From Eutypella sp. D-1 (taxonomy: Eukaryota; Ascomycota; Sordariomycetes; Xylariales; Diatrypaceae): a DNA stretch of 64,000 nucleotides. Made by a program: the position numbers and the translations under genes. Below the pieces are notes generated by a model. The model made no database searches and was not told where the DNA came from. It saw only the letters and a program-made list of their open reading frames with translations. The DNA is taken from contig JAJTTP010000004.1 of assembly GCA_023313575.1 (NCBI GenBank), positions 2,232,001 through 2,296,000 on the forward strand, written 5' to 3'. This document shows, piece by piece, positions 48,289 to 58,859 of this stretch (position 1 is its first letter; each line of letters begins with the position of its first letter).

Positions 48289-49081
48289 TGCCTGCTCTTG
48301 CTTCGGGTTTCTTATCCTGTCTTGACTTTTACTTTTTGTTCCTCTTCTTACTTCCACAAGCGGGCAGCGGCGGTGGACGGGGCCGGGTTTCTTTTTTTTC
48401 CTGACAGTCTGCTGTCTCTCACCCATGTTTTCTATCATTGGACAGTTACTACTACTACCATAAAGGGCGTTCGGGGGGAAAGCTGGCTGGGTCTCTACTA
48501 CTACTATTACCGTTTTTTACAAATACGATCACGATACCGGGAGAGGTCTTTTGTCGATCGATCGGGGAATCATGAAAACGGGGGTTTACTTACTTACTAG
48601 ACTTATCTAAATAGCGTTCGTGCGTTTTTCGCAGCTTTGCGCATAATAGAGAGGGACTAAGAGGATATGTGTATCACTGACCCTTCTCTCGCATTGCAGA
48701 ATGTCTTCCCAGGTGGTGGTGGATGTTATTTAGCCCGGGGCACACACTACTCCCGGGGAAAAACGATATACAGACTTGTGTATAAAATACATACGTATAA
48801 TATAGATCGACCGATAGATAAATAGTCCATCGTCTATTCTCATGTAATGAGAACCTAAAACCCTTTAAAAAACCCCAAAGAAAGGGGGGCACGGCACGGC
48901 ATGGCACGTTACGTAGTTCGATCATAAACCTCAAGACGCTGGTGAGGAGTTTATATATATAGCCCAAACAAATCCATTCGCTATATATATACTTATCCAG
49001 TAATTCTACCCAGGCTAAGGTTAAATGCCGCCAATTCTCTTCAATGTTTCCCCCTTCCCCTCTCCCCCTCCCCGCCCGCCC
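48289..49081. other. Convergent intergenic region, no gene supported
   Basis: 3' regions of VPS24 (plus) and the BTB gene (minus). No gene seen. Confidence 0.55.
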
Positions 49082-51223
49082 TTAATCCTCAGCCGTCCAG
49101 TCCCAGCTCGTCGCCGTAAACACCGCTCTAGCGAACTTATCGGCGCCGAGGGCGTGTTCGAACCGCAGACGCTGGTCCCCGAGCATAGACCTCGTGAAGC
49201 GGAAGGGCCTCGCACCACCAGCACCAGCATCATCATCATCGCCGTCTTTCCCCCCTTCTCCTCCCCCTCCCCTAATCCCACCCCCGCCACCCCCACCACC
49301 CCGCGCCAACCAAGCAATCCCCTTACGATCCCTCGCCCACGCGGCGCGCGCAAGGGGCACGGAGCCAGCAGACAGCAACCCCTGGACGAAATCGAGGAGG
49401 GGCAGCAGACGCGCGCGGAGCCCGCAGTTACTATGGTGTTTGTCCACCTGGTACGCCGGGCACTGGCGGAGCGCCGCTAGGACCGCTTCTACTGAGACCA
49501 GGGGGCCTGCTGACCCTATACCCGCTGTGCTACTGGAGCCTGGGTTGGGGTTTATGAGGGAGCGCGGCGAGAAGTCGATCAGGGAGAGCAGACCCTTGTG
49601 TGTGAGGAACTTAACCATTTCCCCCAACTGGTACGAGTCGCAGGCGGCGCTGGAGTCGTAGCCCAGCTTGCACTGGCGCCCTCCTGTCCCGGCCCCGGAG
49701 CCCCGTGACGCGTATAAGGCTAGGAAGTGCTGCTGTAGCGAGCCCACGGTGTTCAGGACGCAGGCGCGGCGGTGCTGGAGCTCTTCTTCTAGCCCGTCGG
49801 GGAGGTACCACCATATCGCTTCGTCGTCCTCCTCCTCCTCTTCCTCATCCTGCTGTTCCCCTGAGTAGGAGTAGGAGTAAGCGGGGTAGCTGGAATCGAA
49901 AACTCCCCACCGCCGCGACCCATTCATGATGATCTCGCGCGTGGCGGCCTGGAACCGCGTCGGTAGATCCAGCACCCACGCTACCAGGATCTTCTGCCGC
50001 AGCGCCTCCTCCGCGCCGCGCGTCATGCTGGGGGCTGTTGCGTCGTCGGCTGCTGCTGTCCCTGACCCCAGCCCTCCGACGACGACGGCCCTGCTGCCGG
50101 CACCTGATGTCCGGCTCGTCGCTGGCCATTTGAATCTCGGCTTGGTGGTGCCACTGGTGGTGGTAGTGCTGGCACCCGCCGTCAACCACCGTGACACCGC
50201 GGCCGCGCAGTCGAATCGGTCCGCGAGCACCGCTAGCGTCGCCATGTACGGCAAGTCGAGGACGACGGCGTGCTGCTGCTGCTGGTGTTGCTGGCGTGTC
50301 GGGGCGGCGCTTGCATCTTTCGTCGGCGTCGGCTGCTTTGTCTTCTGTTTTTGTTGCTGCTGCTGCTGTTTCTTGCCGGCCACCGGCTTGGTAGGAGTGG
50401 ATGCTGATTTCTTCTGTTGTTGCTGCCGCTGCGCCTGTGACTGCTGCTTCCGACGATCTGGCGTACCCGGTCCGGCTACAGTCCCAGTCCCAGAGCCCCT
50501 CACCTGTGCCTGCTGCTTCTCCGGCACCTGCACACTCCTCACCACGGCATCGCTATCCGGCATACCATCAGCTTCAGCAGCAGCAGCAGCAGGAAGGGGA
50601 GGAGGAGCAGGCCTAACGGCGCCAACAGCCTCGACACCATGCAGGGCCCTAAGTAAATCCGCAAAGGGGGCCTCGCGGCGGGCATAGCGGGTCGCCTGAT
50701 CGTCGTCGACGACGGCGACGCGGGGTAAGCGGGCGGGGTCGACGTCGCGGGGGTTCGTCTCGAGCGCCAGCGCCGCCAGCGCCGCCGCCACCTCCTGACC
50801 CTCGCGGAACCGCGCGTCGCCGAGCAGCGAGTCGAAGTACCGGCTATGCCGCCGCAGCGCCGCCGAATCGACCCGGAATGCGAGGCGCGTGATCTGCATC
50901 TGCGGCCCGGCGCCGGCGATGGTCCCCGGGAGAGAGGGTTTCGCCGGAGCTGCGGCGGGTCGCCGAGAGCCGGGCCCGGATGCGGACGCGGCTGCGGAGC
51001 CGGGCTGCCGCTTCGGGTGCCGGGCCGCGGCCCTGAGCGCGCTCTTGGACGTCTCGAACGTCACATCTAGGATCAGGTCCCCGACCGGGTCGATGGGTAT
51101 TACCTCCGGGAGAAGAAGCCCCTGGTTATTACTGTCGTCGCTTCCGTCGCCGCTGCCGTGGCCATTCTCATCCCGAGACGACGACGACGACGGTTCCGGT
51201 GCGGATGCGGATGCGGCGTCCAT
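49082..51223 (-). CDS. BTB/POZ-like domain protein with large low-complexity inserts
   Basis: A single 713-codon exon, start ATG at 51223 (MDAASASAPEPSSSSSRDENG). The first 40 residues are Ser/Gly-rich. A BTB-type fold is suggested by PVGDLILDVTFE, then LAFRVDSAALRRHSRYFDSLLGD-x-RF (the usual 'stored and compared' helix-strand of fungal BTB proteins), and later VVLDLPYMATLAVLADRFDCAAAVSRWL. These are separated by a long Gln/Lys/Thr/Pro-rich insert at about 210-320. The C-terminal half contains ordered stretches such as EEALRQKILVAWVLDLPTRF, a Glu/Asp run, and a Gly-rich loop near residues 655-675. Such fungal proteins are of unknown role; a Cullin-3 adaptor role is not demonstrated. High GC and trinucleotide runs create many shadow frames. 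Confidence 0.8.
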   Translation of the reverse strand: MDAASASAPEPSSSSSRDENGHGSGDGSDDSNNQGLLLPEVIPIDPVGDLILDVTFETSKSALRAAARHPKRQPGSAAASASGPGSRRPAAAPAKPSLPGTIAGAGPQMQITRLAFRVDSAALRRHSRYFDSLLGDARFREGQEVAAALAALALETNPRDVDPARLPRVAVVDDDQATRYARREAPFADLLRALHGVEAVGAVRPAPPPLPAAAAAEADGMPDSDAVVRSVQVPEKQQAQVRGSGTGTVAGPGTPDRRKQQSQAQRQQQQKKSASTPTKPVAGKKQQQQQQKQKTKQPTPTKDASAAPTRQQHQQQQHAVVLDLPYMATLAVLADRFDCAAAVSRWLTAGASTTTTSGTTKPRFKWPATSRTSGAGSRAVVVGGLGSGTAAADDATAPSMTRGAEEALRQKILVAWVLDLPTRFQAATREIIMNGSRRWGVFDSSYPAYSYSYSGEQQDEEEEEEDDEAIWWYLPDGLEEELQHRRACVLNTVGSLQQHFLALYASRGSGAGTGGRQCKLGYDSSAACDSYQLGEMVKFLTHKGLLSLIDFSPRSLINPNPGSSSTAGIGSAGPLVSVEAVLAALRQCPAYQVDKHHSNCGLRARLLPLLDFVQGLLSAGSVPLARAAWARDRKGIAWLARGGGGGGGGIRGGGGEGGKDGDDDDAGAGGARPFRFTRSMLGDQRLRFEHALGADKFARAVFTATSWDWTAED

Positions 51224-52063
51224 GGGGTCTGTCTCCGGTGTGAGGCAATACCTTGAAGTTTGTCGTGCGGGGGGTCATCAGTGGCTTGGCGTCCCAGTGG
51301 AACTGGCCCTGTGGTTTTCCTTTAATTTTTTCGATTCGAGGTCCAAAAAGTTAAGTATAAAAAGTCTCAGAGCTTTGCCGGTTCACAATGTACCTTCCCA
51401 GGTTGACAGCCGGGGGATATGTCATGTATAGACCGAGATCGGTTGGGCGATGTGCCTATGTTGCAAGCAGGACTAAGTAACCGACGTTCCTCCTACCCTA
51501 TGAGGTCATACTATATTTTTCACCGTAAGATGGCCAGCTTTCGCGGAAGAGTTTTATCATGCAAGAAATCCAGTGGTTGCATGGAAATGGCTATAACAGA
51601 AATATTTCCGTATGTAGGTGTGAAAATTGCAAGTAGGTACGATGTACGTAAAATACGTCAATCCACCCAAAATATCACTAACCAATGACATGCGAAATCC
51701 CCTCCACCAATCAGATTTGGCACGATAATTGCATGATTGTGATCTTGGCGGCTGCCTCGGCTTATTCATCCTCCCTGGTTTTATTCTTTTATTCTTTTTC
51801 CGTATAATGCTTCGCCAATATATTGGTACAACCACCTAGGTAGATGTGCGAACACAGCTAGGTGGCGAGTGATGGCGACTACAGGTGGACTGCTATCCCG
51901 ATAGTATTATAGGACCCCTCCCCCCCCCCTCTTAACCCATTTCGCGCCACGCATCATGACCACACTACTTTTTTGGATATCAGACTGCCTGTGATGTTTG
52001 GCCCATTATCTCGTCGTTCACATGGTCTTTCCGCCGTTATTGACGGATAATCTCATCTCGGAT
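51224..52063. other. Intergenic region, no gene supported
   Basis: Between the start of the BTB gene and the stop codon of FTR1. No supportable gene or repeat of note. Confidence 0.5.
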
Positions 52064-53368
52064 TCAAGCATCTTTGACAGGTGTCGTCTTCTCGGAAACC
52101 TCAGTCTTGGGAGTCGGGTCCTGCTCGACGCTCGGGGCTTCGGGGCTCTTCTTAGCCTTGAGGAACGGCCAGTGTCCCTTGACCTCGCGATATCTCATGG
52201 CGACAAACCAGAGCATGACGGCGATCCAGTAGACGTTGTACGAGATGACCGAGCCGTACGTGGCCGAGTTGGTCCATCCCAGGATGGCGTTGAAGAAGCC
52301 CCAGCCTCCGCCTCCGTTGAGCTCAGGGCTGCAGCACTGATGATACCTGTTAGACCATTTCTATCGCTGAGTTTGGAGAGATAACTTACGTTGACGTGCC
52401 AGACGCTCTTGTCGATGTCATACGAGCCTGGACCATCGCCCAGTCTGTGATATTAAAGATCAGCGCTCGCTCAAATGGATGGCTGCAGAGGCAGGCAACT
52501 TACTCAGCGGCATCCCCACCAACAATATTGTTCCACTTCTGCTGCTCCAGGTACCAGACAGCCCGTGAGAATAGCCCTGCCGCGACAAGGTACAAAAGAC
52601 AGGTCGAAGCGATCAGGAAGTACTGCAGCTTTGCCGTGCTTCCACCTCTGCTAAAAGTTAGAAACAACTTCTGTTGTCATCAAAACTCCTGGTGTTCACC
52701 TACTTGTACAGAAGATATCCGATGAAGATGCCCACAGCGAGGCCTACCACTACCGGTAGGGGGAACGCCGTTGCCGGGGCAGAGAAGGAGACGCCGGCCA
52801 CGAACACGATCGCCTCAATTCCTTCACGCAACACCGTCACGAATGGAAGGAAGAACATGGCATATTTCTCCCCGAAGCGCTTGAGCCGGTCCCATCGGCC
52901 ACCACTGTTCTTTCCCAGAGGGGCCTGGATCGCCTTGGCTAACTTGACGCGCCACTTCTCCTGTATTTTCCCGACCCGTAGAAGAGCCGCGCCGACGACA
53001 GTGATGATTGTCGTCGCGATAAGAGCGAATGCGCCCTCGTAGTCGTACTCGTGAGACTCCCATGCATTCTTCCCCACGGTATAGAATGTGCCAATCAGGC
53101 CAGCTGCGACGACAAGACATATGAAGAGGCCAAGTCCTACACCAAACCACACCTAATTAACCCCGTTAGGAACCATGGGTTTAAAGCAGCAGCATATATC
53201 GAGACAACTTACCTGCCTGACAAGGGTTTTGTAAATTTTCGGGTCGTTGGATGGCCCATCAAGAGTCTGCTTCAGGAATGCAAGCAAGACCGAGACGATG
53301 ATGACTGTCTCCAGAGTCTCGCGAAAGACGACGAGGAACACCGGGACGGCGAAGACGTTCTTACCCAT
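52064..53368 (-). CDS. FTR1: High-affinity iron permease Ftr1
   Basis: Plasma-membrane ferric permease of the reductive iron-assimilation system, working as a complex with the Fet3 ferroxidase. Five exons: 53368-53213, 53152-52704, 52650 (or 52647)-52504, 52444-52390 and 52336-52064, giving 358 or 359 residues. The acceptor of the second intron is a NAGNAG site (TAGCAG). The protein begins [20 protein letters not shown] and has seven predicted membrane segments. The two R-E-x-x-E iron motifs are RETLE (helix 1) and REGIE (helix 4, [15 protein letters not shown]). Other family features are [28 protein letters not shown] and a hydrophilic C-tail. It is transcribed divergently from FET3 at 55358. 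Two perfect ATCWGATAA sites stand about 125-150 bp upstream, so iron repression by a SreA-type GATA factor is expected. Confidence 0.95.
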
Positions 53369-53491
53369 GGTGACAGATGATGCGAGTCTGTGCTCGGCAT
53401 GCGACAGAATTGAGCGAATGCAAAAAAATTAAATGGGAATGAAAATGTCAGGGTATCACACCAACGGCTCTCGGTTCGAAGGGTTTGAGTT

Positions 53492-53500
53492 TTATCTGAT
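53492..53500 (-). promoter_or_regulatory. SreA-type GATA site
   Basis: TTATCTGAT on the plus strand, i.e. ATCAGATAA on the minus strand, a perfect match to the ATCWGATAA element bound by iron-sensing GATA repressors (SreA/SRE/Urbs1 family). It lies 124 bp upstream of the FTR1 start and 7 bp from a second site in opposite orientation. Confidence 0.75.
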
Positions 53501-53507
53501 CTGGGCG

Positions 53508-53516
53508 ATCTGATAA
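53508..53516 (+). promoter_or_regulatory. SreA-type GATA site
   Basis: ATCTGATAA, a perfect ATCWGATAA match, facing the site at 53492-53500. The two together form an inverted pair in the FTR1 proximal promoter. Confidence 0.75.
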
Positions 53517-54868
53517 GAGGAACAGGTCCTTGTCTCATGCGGGACAAACAACACGGCAGAATCCGCACGTCTAAGCGCTGCTACCCTACGCCCTGCTGTA
53601 CCACCAAGTCTGTTATCCGATTACGGAACCTACCTTCTGGTTATTAAACGAGATGCGAGGCATTTACGTTAATTGTGCATCATTCGATATTGTTCCTAGC
53701 CCGGCTCCAAAATCTCTACACCGCGCTATCCAGTCAGCCGGTGGTCTGGACTCCCTGTTCGACTTTGCTAGAGAAGCCACGATTTTACGGTCATGGACGG
53801 CTTCCTATTATCAATCAGAGCGATTCGGCCGAGGGCGGTTGATAACCTACTTACAGCAACTCCCTAGGTATGTTCGGCGATTCATCAAAATCCCTATTAT
53901 GCCTACTTAGGTACCTAAGCATGATGTCGACCCACGTGTATTGGCGACATGATCTTCCACGCCATCGACTGCCGTCCGAGCGGAGTCGATACATTTCCCC
54001 ATGGTGCGGCGGTTTCCAATGCACTTGGCAAAACTTTTTAAGCTTCACCAAGCTTTTCTGACAAGCCCGCCGCCGCGTCGGCTAAGCTGGTCCTCGATTT
54101 GCTAGCTGCGTCCCCCTAGTTCTCCCTAGCGCAGATCGTATATGCAGCGCCAAGCGATCTTATCGCAAAGATCAAGATCATTGCCAGTCCAGTTATCGCG
54201 GACCCCTTATAGGTTTCGCCCAGCCGGAGGGAGGCACACCTGCCTGACTAGGTCTATCTACTTATGAGGGTCCGTGCCGGAAGCTGAACATGGTTCCCCA
54301 GCCGCTTGCCTAGGTGCTACTGCAAGTAAGCACACCCGTTATTTACCAACGAATTGGATTGTGACAAACAATGTCGCAACTCAGTTCAATGTCATACGAC
54401 TTCCCAGATGATAGCCAGGTCTTCCTTCCTAGCGAGGAATTGACCTATGAATGAAAAGGGGCTGGCTAGCTGCCCTCTTGTATTATGTGATCGATGCCAC
54501 TATCCGCACCTCATTGATAGCTGCGGGATATATCAGTCGTCCAACCGTCAAAGCCGAATTGATCTTTCATTCTAATGGTCTCATATGAGTGAAGCCGCGA
54601 TATATACTCTCGTTTCAAACGGATTTCTCGGGCCATGTGATCGTAGCTTAAGGTAGGCCGTCTACTGATTTGTTCATCTGGTGGGATTCTCCGCGGATTT
54701 TCCCGCGACTGTATTAAACAGGTAAGTAGGGGGGTTATTTCACTGCGACTGTGTCATAGCAGCCTTCCATCATGCCACATACACACATATGATTGCCTGC
54801 ACAGTGCCCAAGATGGTCTAGAACGAAGTTCTCGGGAGTGATACCTGCCCTTTCCCCGCTTCAATGGG

Positions 54869-54877
54869 ATCAGATAA
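54869..54877 (+). promoter_or_regulatory. SreA-type GATA site upstream of FET3
   Basis: ATCAGATAA, a perfect ATCWGATAA match, about 480 bp upstream of the FET3 start codon. Confidence 0.65.
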
Positions 54878-55357
54878 GACAGTGTCCCACCAGGAACTAG
54901 CGACTAGACGGCTCGACGAGCCATCCATGTAGTCGGTACTGATTGATTAGATGTTTCTTTTTTTTCTTCGTTGGGGGACAACGCCGGCATCACGCTTGGA
55001 TGGGGTATAGCGCGTACCGAATGGCGTCCTAGTCGGGCGTTGTTCATTCACCTATTATCCTACGACAATGATAACCGATTTCGGGCACACTCGTTCAAGA
55101 GTTTTTCCTCGCCAGTAATATTGCTGATCTGATTGCAAGGGTGGTGTGAGAAGGATGCTATAGCTTCTGTGCCTTATATCTCTTCTCTCTGGCGTGCAGA
55201 CAATAATAAGTTCTTTCTGGCCTGAGCTTGAGACCGGATGCACCATCCGAAGTTGACCCTTACATACACGCATACTTAGGTCACCTTTTTTTTTCAGTTT
55301 AACACCGCTGTCAGAGAGTTGAACTGGTATCACGGTGTTCGTTAAAAGAGAGCCACC

Positions 55358-57530
55358 ATGCGCCTCAATTCCGCGGTCAGCACGGTCTTGCTCGCCGCCG
55401 CGGCTACCGTCCAAGCAGCGACGGTCACATATGACTTCAATGTGACCTGGGTACTTGCGAACCCGGACGGCGCCTTCGTGCGGCCCGTGATTGGCATCAA
55501 TGGGGCATGGCCTCTGCCGACGATGGTCGTGGACGTCGGCGACCGCGTCGTCGTGAACGTTAATAACCAGCTGGGCAACCAGACCACGTCCTTGCATTTC
55601 CACGGTCTCTTCATGAAGGGGACGCCGCACATGGACGGCCCTGCTGGGGTCTCTCAGTGTGCCATCCCTCCTGGATCAAGCTTCACGTACAACTTTACAG
55701 TAGGTCCCTTCCAGTCTATCTTTCCCCCGCACTCGTGGGACTATCGATGGAAGGATTCTTGCATGTTGGATGTGCATTTTTGTTCAACATTATGCTAATA
55801 TACGCATAGGTCGATCAACCAGGCACCTACTGGTACCACTCACATTCGAATGGGCAGTACCCAGACGGTCTACGGGGGCCGTTCATCGTGCACGACCCGA
55901 ATTCGCCGTACGACGGCCAATATGACGAGGAGATAGTTCTGACAGTGTCGGACTGGTACCACTCGCAGATCGTGGAACTGATGCCGACTTTCATCAGCAA
56001 GGGGAACCCAACGGGCGCGGAGCCTGTGCCGAACGCGGCGCTGTTCAACGACACATCTGAAGCCAAGCTCCGCGTTGAGCCGGGCAAGACGTATCTCGTT
56101 CGCATGGTCAACATGGGCGCCTTCGCGGGGCAGTATATCTGGTTCGAAGGCCACAACATGACCCTCATTGAGGTCGATGGCGTCTACACCCGCCCAGCCA
56201 CAGCCGAAATGATCTACATCTCCGCTGCTCAGCGCTGCAGTTTTCTTATCACAGCCAAGAATGAAACAGGAACAAACTATGCCTTTGTGGGCAGTATGGA
56301 TACGGTATGTAATGAATACGCAATATCAGGATTCCACAACAGCCCGTTCTTTCACGTTAATATCGAGGCTAATGGTCGGGTGTACCTAGACACTATTCGA
56401 TACGTTACCAGATGACCTCAATTACAATGTGACGGGATGGCTCGTGTACGACGAGGCAAAGCCGCTGCCAAATCCGGCATTAGTAGAAGAGCTGAACCCC
56501 TTCGACGACATAACGCTGGTGCCGTACGACAACCAGACGCTCCTGGGCACGCCGGACCGCGTGGTGCAGCTCGACGTGATAATGGACAACCTAGGTGACG
56601 GCGCGAACTACGCCTTCTTCAACGACATAACGTACGTGTCGCCGAAAGTGCCGTCGCTGTACACAGCGCTGTCAGCGGGCAACGCGACGGCGGCAAATCC
56701 TGCGATCTATGGATCTAACACCAACGCCTTCGTGCTGGCGCAGGGCGAGGTCGTGCAGATCATCGTCAACAACCTCGACTCGGGACGCCACCCGTTCCAC
56801 CTGCACGGTCACCAATTCCAGGCGCTGTATCGGTCGGTCGATGAGGCAGGCACATATGAGGACGATACCGGGGCCCCCCGCTCCGAGGACGCGTTCCCCG
56901 CGATACCCATGCGCCGCGACACCTTCGTCTTGTACCCCGACGGCAACATGGTCCTCCGTTTCCGCGCCGAGAACCCTGGTATCTGGCTTTTCCACTGCCA
57001 CATCGAGTGGCACGTCTCCTCGGGCCTTATCGCCACCTTCGTCGAGGCGCCCCTCGACATCCCCGCCGCGCTCCGGAACGCCACCGGCGACGACACCATC
57101 CCTCGTGACCACATCGCCGCCTGCGCCGTCGACGGCACCCCCACCAAGGGCAACGCCGCGGGCAACGCCGTCGACTTCCTCGACCTTACCGGCGAGAATG
57201 TGTCCCCTGCCCGCCTACCTGATGGGTAAGTTCTTATCTGCCATGTCATCACGCTCTAAATCCTGTAAAGTCTACTTTAAAAATAAATTCCCGCTCACAC
57301 TCACCGATATCAACAGATTTACGACGCGGGGCAAAGTAGCACTGGCCTTCAGTTGCTTGAGCGGAATCCTCGGCGTCATCGTCGTCGCGTGGTACGGGCT
57401 GGCCCCGGAGCCCGCCGCGGCGCATCCCGAGGGCGGTGACGGCCAGGGACTGACGACCGAGGCGACGGTTGTCGCGAAGCACGGCTCAGAGGAGGGTAGC
57501 GTCGATGCTACCGGGCGCCGAGTATCCTGA
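55358..57530 (+). CDS. FET3: Multicopper ferroxidase Fet3
   Basis: Cell-surface multicopper oxidase that oxidises ferrous to ferric iron for uptake by Ftr1. Four exons (55358-55699, 55810-56304, 56390-57225, 57317-57530) encode 628 residues. The start has a strong context (GCCACCATG). A signal peptide, [20 protein letters not shown], is followed by [11 protein letters not shown]. The copper-binding motifs are HFHG (about residue 80), WYHSHSNGQ (about 122), HPFHLHGHQ (about 413) and [12 protein letters not shown] (about 482), and [13 protein letters not shown] is also present. Several N-x-S/T sites lie in the ectodomain. After the third intron a single membrane helix ([21 protein letters not shown]) anchors the protein, followed by a short cytosolic tail, the hallmark separating Fet3 from secreted laccases. 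Divergent pairing with FTR1 confirms the role. Confidence 0.95.
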
Positions 57531-58214
57531 AGAAGCCAGCTTTTGCGCGCTGGAATGAAATAGATGTAATGATTTTCTAGCTTTGCTGCGTTCGTGCGTA
57601 CTACGTTCGTGCGCGGTTCAGGTCTAGGCCAGGCGGAGTGTCAATCTAGTGAAACTTCAGGAAGCTTGACGGACAGGTGCTGAGTTGAGCACATTTTCTC
57701 TTGCATAATGTTAGCCCGTAGCCTCGAGTGGTCGAGGCCATCGTTCCCAGCGAGTAGGCGACCAGATGGGATCCATTACATCAAACACAAGTCATAACTC
57801 CTAATAGAAAATGGTCCAGCATTGACTTTTAAAATAGTAAATAGGATTTCTAGCAGGGGAAAGAGCGAGTCACCGAGTACACATGTGGATTAGATTGAAG
57901 GTCGAATACCCTGATACCCTGGTTTATTGCTATAATGGGTTCGATGGCAACTGATCTTCCACCCGGAAACCTTGACCAACAAAGGCATACACGCGAAGAT
58001 CCATATGATCAGTTTTCGGAACGAGTGATTCAAAAGCGTGCTGACGTGAAGGTCATGATTGGGACTTCGAGGCCATCGTGTATATCAAGGACGTCCTCCT
58101 CCCATTTTGTAGAGTAGGTGAACCTCAAGTCAATCAAGTTATATCCTCCATTTCAACAGAGCGAAGCTTCGGGGGAATCGTAATTATCTTCGTTGTGAAG
58201 CCATAATCTGGGAC
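57531..58214. other. Convergent intergenic region, no gene supported
   Basis: 3' regions of FET3 and of the phosphoribosyltransferase-like gene. A 60-codon plus-strand frame near 57935-58117 begins with an ATG but shows no domain; I do not call it. Confidence 0.5.
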
Positions 58215-58859
58215 CTAGAAGGCCAGTATAAGAACTCGCTCGTCGTATCGAAGGATGGGTTGCGAGATACCACTCTCTAGATAACTTGGTGCAACAGTTC
58301 CGACGACCGCCACGATGCCCACAGGTAACTCCATGTCATGGACTCTTCGTATGCACTCGTCTATCATCCCACCACTATTATCGGGCCCAATTTCGACGAA
58401 GACGACGGTGTGCCACCCTTCCAGGTCCTCACGTTTGATCTCTTCAGGGCAGCCTTTTTTGAGAAATCGGATGTGAGCCGCGGGGAAGCTGTTAGAGAAT
58501 GTAGAACCGACGGTTTTCGCGGCGTCGAACCCGTTCGACAGAGCCACAACTAGGATATCATCCTTGGTCTTGAGACGGTAGTCCTTCGGAACAGATACCG
58601 GGGCCAGCCCTCTCGACAGGGCAACCATGTCACCCAGGTACTCAGCAGCTAAGTGCTCTGCAAGGCGCCGATAGGTACCCTTCCACTCCTCATAAGTATT
58701 GTCTATAGCGCAGGTTGCGGCTTTTAGGTCTATGACCTTCTGGATATTTCCCACATAGAGCATTTCTGGCGTCCTGGTACCTGGAGGGTTTTTTCCATGT
58801 TTAATTTCGCCGCTCCGAGGCACCGGAGATTTGGGGTTCAAAAGGTCATGGATAGTCAT
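58215..58859 (-). CDS. Uracil phosphoribosyltransferase-like protein with degenerate PRPP site
   Basis: A single exon of 214 codons, start ATG at 58859 (MTIHDLLNPKSPVPRSGE). The N-terminal 40 residues are hydrophilic. The segment YRRLAEHLAAEYLGDMVAL and the C-terminal HTVVFVEIGPDNSGGMIDECIRRVHDMELPVGIVAVVG follow the pattern of fungal UPRT-like domains (strand, PRPP-binding loop, helix, strand). In active enzymes the loop has the form hhhVDSVVNSGKT. Here it reads VEIGPDNSGGM, with the Asp and the Lys/Thr changed, and the protein stops at the following strand (ERVLILAF), about 20 residues before the usual family end. It may be a non-catalytic paralogue or a C-terminally shortened copy. Family placement is by pattern only. 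Confidence 0.58.
   Translation of the reverse strand: MTIHDLLNPKSPVPRSGEIKHGKNPPGTRTPEMLYVGNIQKVIDLKAATCAIDNTYEEWKGTYRRLAEHLAAEYLGDMVALSRGLAPVSVPKDYRLKTKDDILVVALSNGFDAAKTVGSTFSNSFPAAHIRFLKKGCPEEIKREDLEGWHTVVFVEIGPDNSGGMIDECIRRVHDMELPVGIVAVVGTVAPSYLESGISQPILRYDERVLILAF

Larger units (their letters stand above)
53369..55357. promoter_or_regulatory. Shared divergent promoter of FTR1 and FET3
   Basis: About 2 kb without a supported gene between the two divergent iron-uptake genes. It contains three perfect ATCWGATAA sites, two close to FTR1 (53492-53500 and 53508-53516) and one about 480 bp upstream of FET3 (54869-54877). A single CCAAT lies near 54014; nothing else could be assigned. Confidence 0.7.
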
